Origin: Pollutimonas subterranea
Lineage (GTDB): Bacteria > Pseudomonadota > Gammaproteobacteria > Burkholderiales > Burkholderiaceae_B
Reading direction: 5' to 3'
NCBI RefSeq assembly: GCF_002849655.1
Contig: NZ_PDNW01000017.1
Span: forward strand, 24,446-88,445
DNA: 64,000 nt
A program made the position numbers and the translations under genes. A model generated the notes under the pieces. It ran no database searches. It was not told the DNA's origin and was given only the letters and a program-made list of their open reading frames with translations. Below are positions 18,871 through 30,141 of the stretch, in pieces (position 1 is the first letter of the stretch; each line of letters opens with the position of its first letter).

Positions 18871-19838
18871 TTAATTTTGAAGCCCGTTTTCTTGACGACT
18901 TGAGCCCAGCGCTTTTGTTCGGCGACCAGCAAATCTTGCAGTTCCTGGCGGCTGGACCCCACTATGACAAAGCCGCTGCCTTCAAGTGTTTTCCTGACGC
19001 TCTCTGCCTTGAGCGCTGTAACGGTGTTTTTGTTCAGGACATCCAGCACGTCGACGGGGGTGCCGGCGGGGGCGAAGAACGCAAACCATGCGCCGAACTC
19101 GACGTTAGGCATATTCTGTTCGCCGAACGTGGGAATGTCGGCGAGCATCTTGGTACGATCTTTCCCGGTAATGGCGAGCGCGCGCATCTTGCCGCCTGCA
19201 ATTTGCGGTGCAGCCATTGCCGTCGTGACGAAGGCGCCTTGGACCTGGCCGGCTATGATGGCTGACAACGCATCGCCTGTAGACCGGTAATGGATAGGCT
19301 CGATCTTGAACTGTCCTGCATCGGCAAGCATTTCGGCGCCGAAGTGACCCGGCGTGCCAGCCCCGAAGGTGGCAATATTGAAATTGTCCGTGCTGGCCTG
19401 GGCCGCCGTGACAAATTCCTTCAAGGTCTTGTAGGGCGAGTTGGCGGGAATGACCAATACGAAATTTGCACGCACTGCCTCGGTGATGGCCGCGAATTCG
19501 GTCAGGGGTTTGTAGGAGAGCGTAGCCGTTGTCTCGGGCGAAATGCTGATGGACCCGACTTCGCCCAACAGTATCGAATAGCCATCCGGTGCATTGTGAG
19601 CGACCGAGTACGCCGCTATCTGGCCGCCTGCACCCGCTTTATTCTCCACAACGACCGATTGGCCGATTTCTTTTGATAATTGATCGCCCACGGTACGCGC
19701 AACGATGTCCGGTCCGGTCCCGGGCGGAAATCCTACGGTGAGGCGTATGGCTTGGTCAGGATAGGCCGCAGCGGCAGTCGCCGAGGCCACTGTCAGGATA
19801 GCCGCGGAAAGTAGTTTCTGGATAAGTGATGACTTCAT
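18867..19838 (-). CDS. Bug-family tripartite tricarboxylate transporter receptor
   Basis: A 323-residue periplasmic protein with a signal peptide ending near residue 25 (ATAAAAYPDQ). The Bug/TctC hallmarks are TVGFPPGTGPDIVAR near 35, VVENKAGAGGQIAAY near 65 and a VQGAFVTTAMAAPQIAGGKMRALA segment split near 180. These receptors are greatly expanded in Alcaligenaceae and bind carboxylates or aromatic acids. No TctA/TctB subunits are adjacent. It sits 24 bases after the DUF3237 and monooxygenase genes, so it may deliver their substrate. Four-base convergent overlap with tatD. Confidence 0.88.
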   Translation of the reverse strand: MKSSLIQKLLSAAILTVASATAAAAYPDQAIRLTVGFPPGTGPDIVARTVGDQLSKEIGQSVVVENKAGAGGQIAAYSVAHNAPDGYSILLGEVGSISISPETTATLSYKPLTEFAAITEAVRANFVLVIPANSPYKTLKEFVTAAQASTDNFNIATFGAGTPGHFGAEMLADAGQFKIEPIHYRSTGDALSAIIAGQVQGAFVTTAMAAPQIAGGKMRALAITGKDRTKMLADIPTFGEQNMPNVEFGAWFAFFAPAGTPVDVLDVLNKNTVTALKAESVRKTLEGSGFVIVGSSRQELQDLLVAEQKRWAQVVKKTGFKIN

Positions 19839-19862
19839 GGAATTTGTCTCCGTTATTTGTTT

Positions 19863-20333
19863 TTAGCGCACTAGAAAGAAGTTCAGTTCGACGCGATCCG
19901 GATACCTGGCACCGATACCGAGAAATAAATGCGTGTTGAGCCAGTCCAGCCGTGGCGAGGCTGTTTCAAATCGGGGGTAGCTGCGAAAGTAAATGCGCGC
20001 CGGATCGACGTGTCGCCCTTGTGCCAGCGCGGCTATGTCAGCGGCCGAACCTGTACGGATTCCTGTGTTTTCGACATAGACCATTTCGCCGTCGGTAGTT
20101 TCGATGACGTAGCGCGCATGGATGTCGGTGAACGTGTCGGACCGTATGGACTGGAAATCGGCGCCGCCGGAAAGAACCTTGCCGCTCAGCAAAGCGCCCT
20201 GCACAGTACCGCCCAAAATGGGAATGACGCGGCGACGGCCGCCAGGGGTGACGCCGACTTCCTGGGGCGGCCCGACGTCGACGATGATTGTGGCCAGATG
20301 CTGAAGTTCAGGTGGCATGGGGTAAGTAGTCAT
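19863..20333 (-). CDS. DUF3237 protein
   Basis: A 156-residue cytoplasmic protein matching the DUF3237 beta-barrel group: PPQEVGVTPGGRRRVIPILGGTVQG early, then SDTFTDIHARYVIETTDGEMVYVENTG and an FRSYPRFET...LDWLNTHLFLGIGAR ending. Many members lie in aromatic-compound catabolic clusters and are thought to be isomerases or lyases, but activity is unproven. The start overlaps the upstream monooxygenase stop by four bases, indicating coupling. Confidence 0.8.
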   Translation of the reverse strand: MTTYPMPPELQHLATIIVDVGPPQEVGVTPGGRRRVIPILGGTVQGALLSGKVLSGGADFQSIRSDTFTDIHARYVIETTDGEMVYVENTGIRTGSAADIAALAQGRHVDPARIYFRSYPRFETASPRLDWLNTHLFLGIGARYPDRVELNFFLVR

Positions 20334-21589
20334 TGCTTGCGCCCCTCTTGTAGCCGTGCGGGGTCGAAGCCCGCCAGGCGCTTGTAGCGCGACGCAACCT
20401 CGGTGAGTTCGGCTTGCGACACCGCGTCGTGTATATGAGCAAATCCATTTGGTGCGCGTTCGTGTGCAATCTGCATGACTTGTTCCGGTCCATTCAGGCG
20501 ATTGCGAAGCACGATGCCGGCGGTGATGGGCAGACGTTCGGCCTCGTATTCCTTCAAGGCAAGCTCGATGGACCCGGTCTTCTGCGGTGACGCCGTCTGT
20601 ATCCGCTCGGTCAGGTAGCGGGCATCCAGGATGGCTTGCGCGGATCCATTCGAACCTATGGGGTACATGGGATGGGCAGCATCACCCAGGAGCGCCGCCC
20701 GTCCCTGCGTCCAGCGGGGCAGGGGATCTTTGTCCACCAGCGGGAACTCATAGATGGCCTGTGCATCGCCGATGATCGCGGGAACGTCTATCCAGTCCCA
20801 ACGCCAAGAGGCGAAGCGATCGGCAAAAATCGAGGCGTCAACCTTCCTGTTCCAATCGGTGGTTGGAAGCTCCGCCGACGGAACGCGCAATTCGGCGATC
20901 CAGTTGATGAGCGAGCGGCCCTGCTGGCGCGACTGTTCCGAAATCGGATAACAGACGAATTTCTGATCCTGATGACCCGCCATGAACATGGTCTTGCCAT
21001 CGAGATAGGGCGTGGATTCCGTAACCGCACGCCATAACATGCGGCCCGAGAAACGCAGTTCATCATGTTGCGGATGGAAAAACCGCCTCACCGACGAATG
21101 AATTCCGTCGGCGCCGATAAGAATGTCGCCGCGCACTTCCTGCACGCTTTGGTCATTGCGGTTGCGGAAAACGGCTGTCACACCCTGTGCATCCTGTGTC
21201 AGGGACTCAAACGCCATGCCGGTGTGCAACCGGTTGCCGCCCAGCCGCTGGCTGACGGTTTTTGCCAAGAGAAGCTGCAGTTCGCCGCGATGAATGGACA
21301 GTTGCGGCACGGCATAGCCCGCATCCAGGCCACGCGGCTCCTGCCAGATAAGTTGCCCGTACTGGTTGTAGTAGTGCAGCGCCGACGTTGGCACCGCGGT
21401 TGCCGCCAAGGCTTCCAGCAAGCCAAGGTGCTCCAGCTCTGTGACGGCATGGGGCAGCAGATTGATGCCTACGCCAAGAGGCTTGATTTCGCGCACACTT
21501 TCAAAGATATCGCAGTCGATACCTTTTTGATTCAGCATCAAGGCGAGAGTAAGGCCTCCGATACCCGCACCGACGATAATGACATTCAA
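20330..21589 (-). CDS. FAD-dependent aromatic monooxygenase
   Basis: A 419-residue class A flavin hydroxylase. VGAGIGGLTLALML at residues 6-19 is the Rossmann dinucleotide site, GADGIHSSVR near 160 is the DG motif, and GDAAHPMYPIGSNGSAQAI near 300 is the second FAD motif. It resembles salicylate or 6-hydroxynicotinate hydroxylases using NAD(P)H. With DUF3237, a Bug receptor and a divergent MarR gene it suggests a small aromatic-acid pathway; the substrate is unknown. Confidence 0.88.
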   Translation of the reverse strand: MNVIIVGAGIGGLTLALMLNQKGIDCDIFESVREIKPLGVGINLLPHAVTELEHLGLLEALAATAVPTSALHYYNQYGQLIWQEPRGLDAGYAVPQLSIHRGELQLLLAKTVSQRLGGNRLHTGMAFESLTQDAQGVTAVFRNRNDQSVQEVRGDILIGADGIHSSVRRFFHPQHDELRFSGRMLWRAVTESTPYLDGKTMFMAGHQDQKFVCYPISEQSRQQGRSLINWIAELRVPSAELPTTDWNRKVDASIFADRFASWRWDWIDVPAIIGDAQAIYEFPLVDKDPLPRWTQGRAALLGDAAHPMYPIGSNGSAQAILDARYLTERIQTASPQKTGSIELALKEYEAERLPITAGIVLRNRLNGPEQVMQIAHERAPNGFAHIHDAVSQAELTEVASRYKRLAGFDPARLQEGRKQ

Positions 21590-21608
21590 GACACGGCTCC
21601 TTTATTTT

Positions 21609-21623
21609 GTTATGCATCATAAC
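21609..21623. promoter_or_regulatory. Palindromic operator candidate for the divergent MarR regulator
   Basis: GTTATG-CAT-CATAAC is a perfect 15-base palindrome in the 72-base gap between the monooxygenase start (21589, minus) and the MarR gene (21662, plus). Size, AT-rich half-sites and location fit a MarR dimer site controlling both genes. This is inference from position and symmetry. Confidence 0.6.
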
Positions 21624-21661
21624 AATCCAGGGTAGGCCTGCGCCTATTCGGAATAACCCGC

Positions 21662-22234
21662 ATGACTGTAGGGATTTGTTGTATGGCTTCGGTGCGCGGG
21701 TTAACGTCACGGTGCCTATTGATACATGGAAGACTATTGGTTAAAAAATTGACCTCTCGGCCTAATAATCGACGTCCCTCGCAGAGGGGTGAACATTTCG
21801 ATGTCCCCGAACCCGGCGTGGAGTACGGGGTGCTCGACAAGCTGGTGGGCTATGCCATTCGACGCGCACAGATACGCATCTACCAGGATTTCCTGGATGC
21901 GCTCGGGCACCTGGCCATAACGCCGCCACGCTTTTCGGCCATGACGATCATCCAATGCAATTCGGCAATGAAACTCACGGAACTGGCGAGCGCCATGGGA
22001 ATAGCGCGTTCAGGCGCCGTGGAAGTCGTCAATTCGCTGGAGAAACTGGGTTACGTAACCCGTACCGACTCGGCGACAGACCGCCGCGCGTTTGCGCTGG
22101 CGCTTACCGAGAATGGAAAACAGGCAATGCACGAGATTACCGCGGCGATTGAAGATCATGATGCGCGCATCAGCGCGCGTTTGACGAAGGACGAGCAATT
22201 TGAATTGCGGCGACTGCTGGATTTGCTGGGGTAG
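21662..22234 (+). CDS. MarR-family transcriptional regulator
   Basis: Up to 190 residues. The winged-helix core lies at about residues 65-190: TPPRFSAMTIIQC, then MKLTELASAMGIARSGAVEVVNSLEKLGYV and the wing RTDSATDRRAFALALTENG. The N-terminal 40 residues are not MarR-like, so the real start may be later (for example TTG at 21749). No clear ribosome site marks any candidate. It is divergent from the monooxygenase operon and probably represses it until an aromatic ligand binds. Confidence 0.83.
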   Translation: MTVGICCMASVRGLTSRCLLIHGRLLVKKLTSRPNNRRPSQRGEHFDVPEPGVEYGVLDKLVGYAIRRAQIRIYQDFLDALGHLAITPPRFSAMTIIQCNSAMKLTELASAMGIARSGAVEVVNSLEKLGYVTRTDSATDRRAFALALTENGKQAMHEITAAIEDHDARISARLTKDEQFELRRLLDLLG

Positions 22235-22278
22235 GGGCCGGACCAGGCGTTATCCGAAGGGGCATTCTTACCCGCTTA

Positions 22279-24834
22279 GTGCACCATTTTCCAAGCTCCG
22301 CCAGTACGCTAGTCAATTTGGAGCGTGCAAGCGTGACCGGGCGTATCTGTCTGCTGGCTTTCGTCGCGGCAACCGGGGCGGTGCAGTTGTTGCCTTATTT
22401 GCCCGCCCGGGCTTTATGGCTGGGTGTGCTGGCGGGCGCGGCAATATTATCTTTTTCGATTTACTTGTTTGCGCCCGCAATCCGGTGGCGTGTGCTGCTG
22501 CCGATGTGGGCCGCGTTGGCCGGTCTGCTTATTACGGTAGCAAGGGCGGAGCACAGGCTGGCCGATGAACTTGCAGCCATTAACGAGAATCAGGTATCAC
22601 GGGTCGTGCTGCGCATTGCCGCGCTACCTAAATCCAGTAACGATAGCCGCCAGTTCGAGGCGGAAGTGCTTTCTTCCATGCCCGAGGGTGTGCCGTCGCG
22701 CATCCAGGTTTCCTGGGCGGCGCCGAACTGGGCCGGTCCTTATGGCGGTGGCGCCCGGGATGCCGACCGGACCGATGCCGGCGAATCCGTTTTTCCGGAA
22801 TTGATTCCAGGCCAAATCTGGCGCATGGCACTGACGCTGAAGAAACCCCATGGGAATCGGAATCCGCACGCATTCGATTACGAAGGGTATATGTTTGCGC
22901 ATGGCCTGAGAGCGTCTGGCAGCGTACGCGGCCAGCCCCGGTATATTGGCGACGAGCCGTGGGCGAGCTTGCCGGTAGTTGCTCAGCGCGCACGCTACCA
23001 TGTGCGTTCCGCCATGCAGCCCTATCTGGAGGGCAATCGCTATGGCGCGGTGATGCTGGCGCTGGCCATCGGGGATCAGGCCAGTGTCGATGCCGCCGAC
23101 TGGCAAGTGTTCAATCGGACAGGCATCACACACTTGGTATCCATAAGCGGATCCCATATCACGATGATTGCCGCGCTGGCCGGAACCTTGGTCTACTGGC
23201 TTTGGCGGCGCGTACGTATACGGGGGCACTATCTGGCCGAGCGGCTTCCGGCCCAACTGGCCGGGGCGATTGCGGCCTTGCTGGTGGCCTGGATTTACTG
23301 CCTGCTGGCGGGGTGGGGCGTCCCGGCGCGGCGTACGTTCCTGATGCTCGCCGTTGTGGCGTTGGCCTACGTCTTGCGCCTGCCCATGAGCGCCTCCCGA
23401 CTGCTGTCCCTGGTGGCTTTCTCGGTCGTGCTTCTTGATCCGTGGGCCTTGCTTGCCAGCGGGTTTTGGCTGTCGTTCGGCGCAGTGTATGTCTTGATGG
23501 CAAGCTCGGGATGGTGGGGATCTTCGGTAGGACTAAGGATTAGCACACGCGGTCAGCGGTGGCGCCGGTTCGCGGCCACGGCTACCCGACTGCAATTGGC
23601 GATAACGATAGGGCTGATGCCGTTACTGGCGTTGATCTTTCACGAAGTGTCGCTGGCTTCACCGTTGGCGAATGTCTATGCCATTCCGGTCATCAGCCTG
23701 ATTGTTACGCCAGTGTCCCTGTTGCTGGCGGCGGCCGCATTCGTACCGGGTCTGGAGTGGCTGGCCGCGGCGCTGGCATGGCTGGGGCACCTTGCACTCG
23801 AATGGACGATGGTACCTACGGTATGGCTGGCTGATTTTCGGGCGTCCAGCTTCAATGCGGCGGCGGCTCCGTTGTGGCTTACGCTGGTGGCCTTGCTAGG
23901 GCTGGTCATTGCAGTCCTTCCATATGGACTTCCTTATAGAAACGCGGCTTGGCTTTTTACGCTGCCGGCCTTGTTGTGGACACCTCAGAGGCCTCCGCAA
24001 GGGGGATGGGACTTGTATGCGCTGGATGTCGGCCAGGCCAGCGCCATTCTCATACAGACGGCTGGCCACTCCTTGTTGTTTGATACCGGATTGCGCAGCA
24101 GCGCTACATCGGACGCCGGGGTACGCACAATAATCCCTTTCCTGCGAACACAAGGCATCAGGAAGCTCGATGTGCTGGTGGTTTCGCACGCCGATATCGA
24201 CCACGCGGGTGGTTTTCGCAGCCTTTTGCAAAGTTTGGCGGTGGGGCAGTCCTTCAGCTCGTTCGATGCGGCAAGTTACCTGGAACGGGAGGCGCGGCTT
24301 CTTGGGGTGCCGCAGCAATTGCCGCCAACACCGCTGGCGATGTCGCCGTGCGAGTATGGAGTGGCCTGGCAGATTGATGGGGTGGCGTTCGAGTTTCTGT
24401 GGCCCTTGAAGGCCACTTCGGCTAGCCGGTCGGCGTCGCGCAAGAATCGCAACGACGACGCTTGCGTGCTGCGCGTCCGCGGCAAGTATCATTCTGCGCT
24501 GCTGCCCGGTGATATCGGCGCGGCACAGGAAGCCATGCTTGTAGACAGGGGGCTCGAGCCGCTGGACGTCGTGTTGGCGGCGCATCATGGATCGAAGAAC
24601 TCGTCGAGTCCCCAGTTCGTCGACGCCATACAGGCCAGCCATGTGGTGGCCCAGGCTGGTTTATGGAATCGGTACGGGCATCCCAGCCCGCAGGTGGAGG
24701 ACCGATGGAAAGAAGCAGGCACCAGGTTCTGGCGTACCGATGAACACGGTGCCATCACCGTCAAGTCGCGTCCGGCACGCTTGTTGGTTCATGGCGAACG
24801 TGAGTTTTTACCCCGATACTGGCAGGGGCGTTAG
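22279..24834 (+). CDS. comEC: ComEC/Rec2 DNA-uptake channel
   Basis: Up to 851 residues. An N-terminal membrane and soluble region (about 1-230) is followed by the competence domain with many helices (GITHLVSISGSHITMIAAL near 285; GWGVPARRTFLML near 350) and a C-terminal metallo-beta-lactamase-like domain with VVSHADIDHAGG near 640 and AAHHGSKNS near 775. It would pass single-stranded DNA across the inner membrane during transformation. The start is unsure: GTG 22279 or GTG 22333. It stands alone, with no comEA or comF nearby. Confidence 0.9.
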   Translation: MHHFPSSASTLVNLERASVTGRICLLAFVAATGAVQLLPYLPARALWLGVLAGAAILSFSIYLFAPAIRWRVLLPMWAALAGLLITVARAEHRLADELAAINENQVSRVVLRIAALPKSSNDSRQFEAEVLSSMPEGVPSRIQVSWAAPNWAGPYGGGARDADRTDAGESVFPELIPGQIWRMALTLKKPHGNRNPHAFDYEGYMFAHGLRASGSVRGQPRYIGDEPWASLPVVAQRARYHVRSAMQPYLEGNRYGAVMLALAIGDQASVDAADWQVFNRTGITHLVSISGSHITMIAALAGTLVYWLWRRVRIRGHYLAERLPAQLAGAIAALLVAWIYCLLAGWGVPARRTFLMLAVVALAYVLRLPMSASRLLSLVAFSVVLLDPWALLASGFWLSFGAVYVLMASSGWWGSSVGLRISTRGQRWRRFAATATRLQLAITIGLMPLLALIFHEVSLASPLANVYAIPVISLIVTPVSLLLAAAAFVPGLEWLAAALAWLGHLALEWTMVPTVWLADFRASSFNAAAAPLWLTLVALLGLVIAVLPYGLPYRNAAWLFTLPALLWTPQRPPQGGWDLYALDVGQASAILIQTAGHSLLFDTGLRSSATSDAGVRTIIPFLRTQGIRKLDVLVVSHADIDHAGGFRSLLQSLAVGQSFSSFDAASYLEREARLLGVPQQLPPTPLAMSPCEYGVAWQIDGVAFEFLWPLKATSASRSASRKNRNDDACVLRVRGKYHSALLPGDIGAAQEAMLVDRGLEPLDVVLAAHHGSKNSSSPQFVDAIQASHVVAQAGLWNRYGHPSPQVEDRWKEAGTRFWRTDEHGAITVKSRPARLLVHGEREFLPRYWQGR

Positions 24835-26202
<1,368 letters not shown>

Positions 26203-26204
26203 CC

Positions 26205-27251
26205 ATGTCTGATAAAAATCAAAAAACGACTCCGATGACGATGATCCAGGCCTTGCGCTCGGCCATGGACGTGATGCTCGAACGCGATGACAATGTGGTT
26301 ATCTTTGGCCAGGACGTCGGCTACTTCGGCGGCGTGTTCCGTTGTACCGAGGGGCTGCAGGCCAAGCATGGGCGCAATCGCGTCTTCGATGCGCCTATCT
26401 CCGAAGGCGGTATCGTTGGCGCGGCGGTAGGCATGGGTGCCTATGGCTTGCGTCCCGTGGTCGAAATCCAGTTTGCCGACTATTTCTATCCCGCCACCGA
26501 CCAGATTGTCTCGGAAGCAGCACGATTACGGTACCGTTCCGCGGGCGATTTCACCGCGCCGCTGACCATACGCATGCCTTGCGGCGGCGGAATCTATGGC
26601 GGGCAGACGCACAGCCAAAGCCCCGAGGCCTTGTTCACCCATGTCAGCGGCCTGCGCACGGTCATGCCGTCGAACCCTTACGACGCCAAGGGGCTGCTGA
26701 TCGCCGCCATCGAATGCGATGATCCGGTCATTTTCCTGGAACCCAAACGCTTGTATAACGGTCCTTTCGACGGGCATCACGATCAGCCCGTGGTCCCATG
26801 GTCCAAGCACCCATTGGGAAATGTTCCGGAAGGCTATTACACCGTGCCGCTGGAATCGGCCTCAATCTTCCGCCCGGGCGCCGACCTGACTGTTTTGACC
26901 TACGGCACCATGGTGTATGTGGCCGACGAGGCCGCCAAAGAATCCGGTGTCGACGCGGAAGTCATTGATTTACGCAGCCTGTGGCCGTTGGACCTGGACA
27001 CAATCGTGGCCTCGGTCAAGAAGACGGGCCGCTGCGTGATTCTGCACGAAGCCACACAGACCAGCGGCTTCGGGGCCGAACTTACCGCACTGGTCCAGGA
27101 GCATTGTTTTTATCACCTGGAAGCGCCGATAGAGCGGATTGCCGGTTGGGACACGCCTTATCCGCATGCCCACGAATGGGCCTATTTCCCCAGTCCGCAA
27201 CGGGTTGCCGACGCATACCGGACGGTCATGCTTGAAGCAGGGGAGGCATGA
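26205..27251 (+). CDS. bkdA2: Branched-chain 2-oxoacid dehydrogenase E1 beta
   Basis: A 348-residue transketolase-like subunit forming the alpha2beta2 E1 with bkdA1. FGQDVGYFGGVFRCTEGLQ near residue 30, EGGIVGAAVGMGAYGLRPVVE near 80 and the C-terminal transketolase domain (VIDLRSLWPLD near 265) are typical. ATG 26205 directly follows the bkdA1 stop; the upstream in-frame extension is coding shadow. It overlaps bkdB by four bases. Confidence 0.92.
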   Translation: MSDKNQKTTPMTMIQALRSAMDVMLERDDNVVIFGQDVGYFGGVFRCTEGLQAKHGRNRVFDAPISEGGIVGAAVGMGAYGLRPVVEIQFADYFYPATDQIVSEAARLRYRSAGDFTAPLTIRMPCGGGIYGGQTHSQSPEALFTHVSGLRTVMPSNPYDAKGLLIAAIECDDPVIFLEPKRLYNGPFDGHHDQPVVPWSKHPLGNVPEGYYTVPLESASIFRPGADLTVLTYGTMVYVADEAAKESGVDAEVIDLRSLWPLDLDTIVASVKKTGRCVILHEATQTSGFGAELTALVQEHCFYHLEAPIERIAGWDTPYPHAHEWAYFPSPQRVADAYRTVMLEAGEA

Positions 27252-28687
27252 ACATGGGAATCCATACCATAAAGATGCCGGATATCGGCGAAGGCATTGC
27301 CGAGGTCGAATTGGTCGAGTGGCACGTCAAACCGGGCGACACAGTAGTCGAAGATCAGCTTCTTGCTGACGTCATGACCGACAAGGCGACGGTGCAAGTT
27401 CCTTCCCCCGTAGACGGCAAGGTGGTCTCGCTGGGCGGCGCCGTGGGCGAAGTCATGGCGGTGGGATCCGAGCTGATACGCCTGGAAGTGGAGGGCGCTG
27501 GCAATGCGACAGCCGCTAGGCCATCCGGACGCGCATCGGCGGGGGCGGCGGCCGCTGGAGTGCAGGCCACCGGAACGCCGGCCACCACGGGCGATACCGT
27601 ATCACCTGCGGCGATGCCGGCCGTCGGGCGGGGGCAGACACCGGAAGGGCGATCTTCCCACGCAAGTTCTTCGCGATCGGCAACCGGCATAGCGGTCGCA
27701 ACCGACACAGCCGGAAAGGATGTGTCGAAACAGGCAGATGCGCCATCGCGCGACTCTCCGCCGTTCAAGCCGGTGACACCCGCCGGCGCGGTGCGCAAAC
27801 CGGGCGAACGGCCTCTCGCATCGCCGGCCGTGCGCAAGCGCGCCTGGGACCTTGGAATCCCATTGCAATACGTGGCGGGCACGGGCGCCGCAGGGCGCAT
27901 CTCCCACGCCGACCTGGACGCCTACGTGGCGCAAGGCGCCAATGCCGCGGCGGCATCATCCGGACGCGGTGCCGCCTACTTGCCGCGTGAGGGAGAAAAA
28001 CAGATTCCCGTCATAGGCTTGCGGCGCAAGATTGCTCAGAAAATGCAGGAGTCCAAGCGGCGCATTCCGCATTTCACTTATGTAGAGGAAGTCGACGTTA
28101 CAGAACTGGAAGCCTTGCGTGAGCGCTTGAATGCGCAGTGGGCAGGCCAGCGGGGCAAGCTGACCATTCTTCCTTTCCTGGCCAGGGCCATGGTGCTGGC
28201 TGTCCGCGAGTTTCCGCAAATCAACGCGCGTTTCGACGACGATAACGGCGTCGTCACGCATTACGATGCCGTTCACATGGGCATTGCCGCCCAGACCGAC
28301 GCCGGTCTCATGGTGCCGGTAATGCGCCACGCCGAAGCGCATGATCTTTGGTCATGTGCGGCGGAGATCAAGCGCCTGGCCGACGCGGCACGCAATGGAA
28401 ATGCCGCTCGCGACGAGCTTTCCGGTTCAACCATCACGCTTACCAGCCTGGGCCCCTTGGGGGGGATCGTGTCGACGCCGGTCATCAACCATCCCGAAGT
28501 GGGCATTGTCGGTGTGAACAGGATCGTCGAACGTCCCGTCATCCTCAATGGTGCTGTCGTAGCCCGCAAGATAATGAACCTGTCTTCGTCCTTCGACCAT
28601 CGTGTGGTCGACGGAATGCACGCCGCCGAATTCATCCAGCGCATACGGGGCTATCTTGAGTGCCCCGCCATGTTGTTCATCGAATAG
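27248..28687 (+). CDS. bkdB: Branched-chain 2-oxoacid dehydrogenase E2 acyltransferase
   Basis: A 479-residue E2. One N-terminal lipoyl domain (lysine in [12 protein letters not shown] near residue 45) and a long Ala/Pro/Ser-rich linker (about 85-175) come first. A peripheral-subunit-binding domain follows ([14 protein letters not shown]...[11 protein letters not shown], about 185-225), then the catalytic domain with [17 protein letters not shown] near 455. It carries the acyl group to CoA as a multimeric core. The four-base overlap with bkdA2 indicates coupling. Confidence 0.92.
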   Translation: MNMGIHTIKMPDIGEGIAEVELVEWHVKPGDTVVEDQLLADVMTDKATVQVPSPVDGKVVSLGGAVGEVMAVGSELIRLEVEGAGNATAARPSGRASAGAAAAGVQATGTPATTGDTVSPAAMPAVGRGQTPEGRSSHASSSRSATGIAVATDTAGKDVSKQADAPSRDSPPFKPVTPAGAVRKPGERPLASPAVRKRAWDLGIPLQYVAGTGAAGRISHADLDAYVAQGANAAAASSGRGAAYLPREGEKQIPVIGLRRKIAQKMQESKRRIPHFTYVEEVDVTELEALRERLNAQWAGQRGKLTILPFLARAMVLAVREFPQINARFDDDNGVVTHYDAVHMGIAAQTDAGLMVPVMRHAEAHDLWSCAAEIKRLADAARNGNAARDELSGSTITLTSLGPLGGIVSTPVINHPEVGIVGVNRIVERPVILNGAVVARKIMNLSSSFDHRVVDGMHAAEFIQRIRGYLECPAMLFIE

Positions 28688-28695
28688 GGCCAGCA

Positions 28696-30096
28696 ATGCA
28701 ATCCAGCCAGTTATTGATCATCGGCGGCGGGCCAGGCGGCTATGTGGCCGCCATCCGCGCCGCGCAGCTTGGTATTCAAACCATTCTCGTCGAAGGTGAA
28801 AACGTAGGGGGAACCTGCCTGAATGTCGGCTGCATACCTTCGAAAGCATTAATACATGCGGCCGACGAGTTTCACAAGCTTTCGCGTTATGGGGCCGAAT
28901 CGCCCATGGGCATACAAGCGCATTCCCCAAGCATCGATATTGTCCGTACGATTGCCTGGAAAGACGGTATCGTCAACCGCCTTACGGGCGGCGTGGCGGC
29001 CTTGCTCAAGAAGAACGGGGTGCAGGTCGTGAAGGGATGGGCGCGCATTATCGACGGTAAAACCGTCGAGGTAATGAATGCGCCGGCGGCTCAGGGCGGA
29101 AGCGGGTTGCGCATTTCCTGCGAGCATTTATTGTTGGCGACCGGATCAGAACCGGTCGAGTTGCCTTTCATGCCGTTCGGCGGGAGGGTCATCTCTTCCA
29201 CGCAAGTGCTGTCGCCGGACAACTTGCCGGAAACGCTGGCGGTGGTGGGCGCCGGCTATATCGGGCTGGAACTGGGCATGGCGTACCGCAAACTGGGTGT
29301 CAAGGTCTGCATCGTCGAAGCGCAGGACCGCATTTTGCCCGCTTACGATGCTGAACTGGCAAAGCCGGTACTCGCCGCATTAAAGACGCTCGGCGTCTCT
29401 TTGCATCTATCGTGCCGCGTACTGGGCGTGGATGACGCGGGCAGCTTGCGTATCAAGGACTCGCAGGACAAGGAATCCGCACTGGCGGTTGATCAAGTCC
29501 TGGTCGCCGTGGGGCGACGTGCCCGCAGTTCCGGATTCGGCCTGGACTCTCTTCTGCTCGACATGAACGGGCCCGCAGTACAGATCGACGATCAGTGCAG
29601 GACATCGATGCGTGATGTCTGGGCTATTGGTGATTTGACCGGCGAACCCATGCTTGCTCATCGCGCCATGGCGCAGGGCGAGATGGTCGCCGAACTCATT
29701 GCTGGGAAACACCGCCGCTTCGTCCCGGCTTCGATTCCAGCGGTCTGCTTTACGGATCCTGAAATTGTGGTGGCCGGCCTGACGCCGGACGAAGCCAAAA
29801 CGGCGGGTGTGGACGCTATCAGCGCCAGTTTTCCTTTCTCGGCCAATGGGCGGGCCATGACGCTGGAGTCCACCGACGGCTTTGTGCGCGTGGTGGCCCG
29901 GCGGGACAACCATCTGATCCTGGGGTGGCAGGCAGTGGGTCGCGGCGTCTCGGAACTCAGTGCCGCATTCTCGCAGTCGCTTGAAATGGGCGCGCGCCTG
30001 GAGGACGTCGCAGGCACCATCCATGCACATCCTTCCCTGGGCGAAGCCATTCAGGAAGCGGCGATGCGCGCACTGGGCCATGCGCTGCATGTTTAG
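28696..30096 (+). CDS. lpdV: Dihydrolipoyl dehydrogenase (E3) of the bkd complex
   Basis: A 466-residue flavoprotein. The FAD motif is [21 protein letters not shown]; the redox disulfide is [13 protein letters not shown] near residue 41; the NAD site is [19 protein letters not shown] near 180. FTDPEIV and a C-terminal [13 protein letters not shown] supply the dimer-interface active-site histidine and glutamate. It reoxidises E2 lipoyl groups. ATG 28696 is eight bases after bkdB. The order bkdA1-bkdA2-bkdB-lpdV matches the pseudomonad bkd operon. Confidence 0.92.
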   Translation: MQSSQLLIIGGGPGGYVAAIRAAQLGIQTILVEGENVGGTCLNVGCIPSKALIHAADEFHKLSRYGAESPMGIQAHSPSIDIVRTIAWKDGIVNRLTGGVAALLKKNGVQVVKGWARIIDGKTVEVMNAPAAQGGSGLRISCEHLLLATGSEPVELPFMPFGGRVISSTQVLSPDNLPETLAVVGAGYIGLELGMAYRKLGVKVCIVEAQDRILPAYDAELAKPVLAALKTLGVSLHLSCRVLGVDDAGSLRIKDSQDKESALAVDQVLVAVGRRARSSGFGLDSLLLDMNGPAVQIDDQCRTSMRDVWAIGDLTGEPMLAHRAMAQGEMVAELIAGKHRRFVPASIPAVCFTDPEIVVAGLTPDEAKTAGVDAISASFPFSANGRAMTLESTDGFVRVVARRDNHLILGWQAVGRGVSELSAAFSQSLEMGARLEDVAGTIHAHPSLGEAIQEAAMRALGHALHV

Positions 30097-30141
30097 TGCG
30101 CTACGCTACAATCTGAGCTCCATTCCGCAACGAGGGGCCCC

